Assembly: GCF_014635325.1 (NCBI RefSeq)
Contig: NZ_BMCT01000004.1
Span: 434,001-498,000 of the forward strand
Source of the DNA: Azorhizobium oxalatiphilum
GTDB lineage: Bacteria > Pseudomonadota > Alphaproteobacteria > Rhizobiales > Xanthobacteraceae
Direction: 5' to 3'
Length of the DNA stretch: 64,000 bases
The notes under the pieces were generated by a model. That model did no database searches and was not told the DNA's origin. It saw only the letters and a program-made list of their open reading frames with translations. The translations under genes and the position numbers were made by a program. The first letter of the stretch is position 1; each line of letters opens with the position of its first letter. Positions 63,536-64,000 of this stretch are shown in pieces.

Positions 63536-63594
63536 GGACAGACAAAATGTCCACTTTTCTGGGGATGGCTCCGCCGGGGCTGGACAGTTTGTCC
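63536..63594. promoter_or_regulatory. Two GGACA/TGTCC dyads, candidate enhancer (UAS)
   Basis: Site 1: GGACA (63536-63540), a 7-bp spacer, TGTCC (63548-63552). Site 2: GGACA-GTT-TGTCC (63582-63594). They are 52-124 bp upstream of the -24 region, the position of enhancer sites for NtrC-family activators. Similar half-site sequences in both dyads suggest one binding protein, most simply the adjacent sigma-54 regulator. Confidence 0.6.
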
Positions 63595-63819
63595 GTGTGG
63601 CGGGGCCGGGAGGTGATGGCGCGGCCACGGGGAGAAGGCGGGCGGATCAGGCATACGGGGGGGCGCCCGCACAGCGCTCCATGCGGGATGATCATCTGGT
63701 CAATTCAGGACGATCCGACGGCGCGCGGTGGCAAGCGTGACCGGCTGCCTCTCCCGCTTGCGGGGGGAGGGGGAAGGGGGAAGGGGAAAGACGCAACCGG
63801 CGAGAGGCCAGACCGGCTT
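63595..63819. other. Intergenic region with no gene seen
   Basis: About 225 bp between the OFA promoter region and the next gene. Apart from one palindromic repeat at its right side I see only G-rich tracts and no plausible coding sequence. Confidence 0.4.
63749..63770. repeat. REP-like palindrome, relative of the 7.6-kb cluster
   Basis: CTCTCCCGC-TTGC-GGGGGGAG has the same C-run/TTGC/G-run structure as 7584-7606 and 7711-7731. It sits downstream of the convergent-orientation side of the next gene's stop, a usual place for such elements. Confidence 0.55.
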
Positions 63820-64000
63820 TCAGAAGGTGGTGAGCGGCGGCAGGCGGGTGTCGGTCCACTTGCGGTACATGTCTTCCAGCTCGCCGCTGGCCTTCATGGC
63901 GTAGATGGCGTTGTTGAGCCAGTGCAGGATTTCGAAGTCGCCGGCACGCACGGCCATGGAATTGGCCTGCGCATAGAGCGCGAAGCCGATGCTCAGCTGC
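63820..64000 (-). CDS. Amino-acid-type ABC substrate-binding protein, C-terminal fragment
   Basis: The final 59 residues of a protein that runs off the right edge. The tail FALYAQANSMAVRAGDFEIL, then HWLNNAIYAMKASGELEDMYRKW, is the classical C-terminus of family 3 (polar amino acid) periplasmic binding proteins. Stop TGA at 63820-63822. The rest of the gene and any permeases lie outside the window. Confidence 0.85.
   Translation of the reverse strand, partial: QLSIGFALYAQANSMAVRAGDFEILHWLNNAIYAMKASGELEDMYRKWTDTRLPPLTTF

Overview
The window is high-GC, densely packed bacterial DNA. It looks like a metabolically versatile alphaproteobacterium, probably Hyphomicrobiales and perhaps near Xanthobacter/Azorhizobium. 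The genus is a guess from gene content: a RegB/RegA redox pair joined to a cyo quinol oxidase operon, many ABC and TRAP importers, a membrane sugar/aldonate dehydrogenase, and short GC-rich palindromic repeats. I found no rRNA, tRNA, CRISPR array, complete insertion sequence or phage module.

Layout. 1-3.7 kb: the end of an aromatic-acid-type efflux pair (FUSC plus HlyD adaptor), an isochorismatase-family hydrolase divergent from a GlxA/AraC regulator, and a DeoR regulator. 3.8-8.7 kb: a LOG/TIGR00725-type protein and a complete Fe3+/polyamine-type ABC importer, with matching operator sequence before both parts and a palindromic-repeat cluster inside. 8.7-16.7 kb: an eight-gene minus-strand operon (IclR, two permeases, binding protein, ATPase, AroM-family protein, DUF917/S-Me-THD-type protein, hydantoinase/oxoprolinase) that looks like import and breakdown of a hydantoin- or thiohydantoin-like cyclic amide. 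16.9-23.2 kb: proline-iminopeptidase-like hydrolase, APH-fold kinase and class III PLP enzyme resembling amino-alcohol-phosphate phospho-lyases, then a minus-strand DadA-like oxidase and an amidase.

23.3-34.1 kb: a LysR regulator divergent from a plus-strand catabolic operon (SDR, split transketolase, HIBADH-like dehydrogenase, TRAP binding protein, fused DctQM permease, full-length transketolase, D-2-hydroxyacid dehydrogenase), closed by a strong terminator. The substrate is unknown, and two different transketolases in one operon is unusual. 34.1-46.7 kb: an MFS symporter, then cyoABCD-SURF1-regB-regA, then a three-subunit FAD/cytochrome c dehydrogenase of the gluconate/sorbitol/fructose type. 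Electrons from the periplasmic dehydrogenase could enter the quinone pool and leave through the bo3 oxidase, with RegBA sensing quinone redox state.

46.7-54.1 kb: an FAD monooxygenase-like protein, an unknown exported protein and a glycerol regulon (glpR, glpF, glpK, glpD). 54.1-58.2 kb: a probable acquired or rearranged segment with gene-poor DNA, a frameshifted LysR gene, DUF1330, aldo/keto reductase and flavodoxin genes, flanked by two diverged 38-bp direct repeats. 58.2-63.8 kb: a sigma-54 two-component system beside an OFA-family MFS transporter whose upstream region has a -24/-12-like element and two dyads. The window ends inside an amino-acid-type ABC binding protein.
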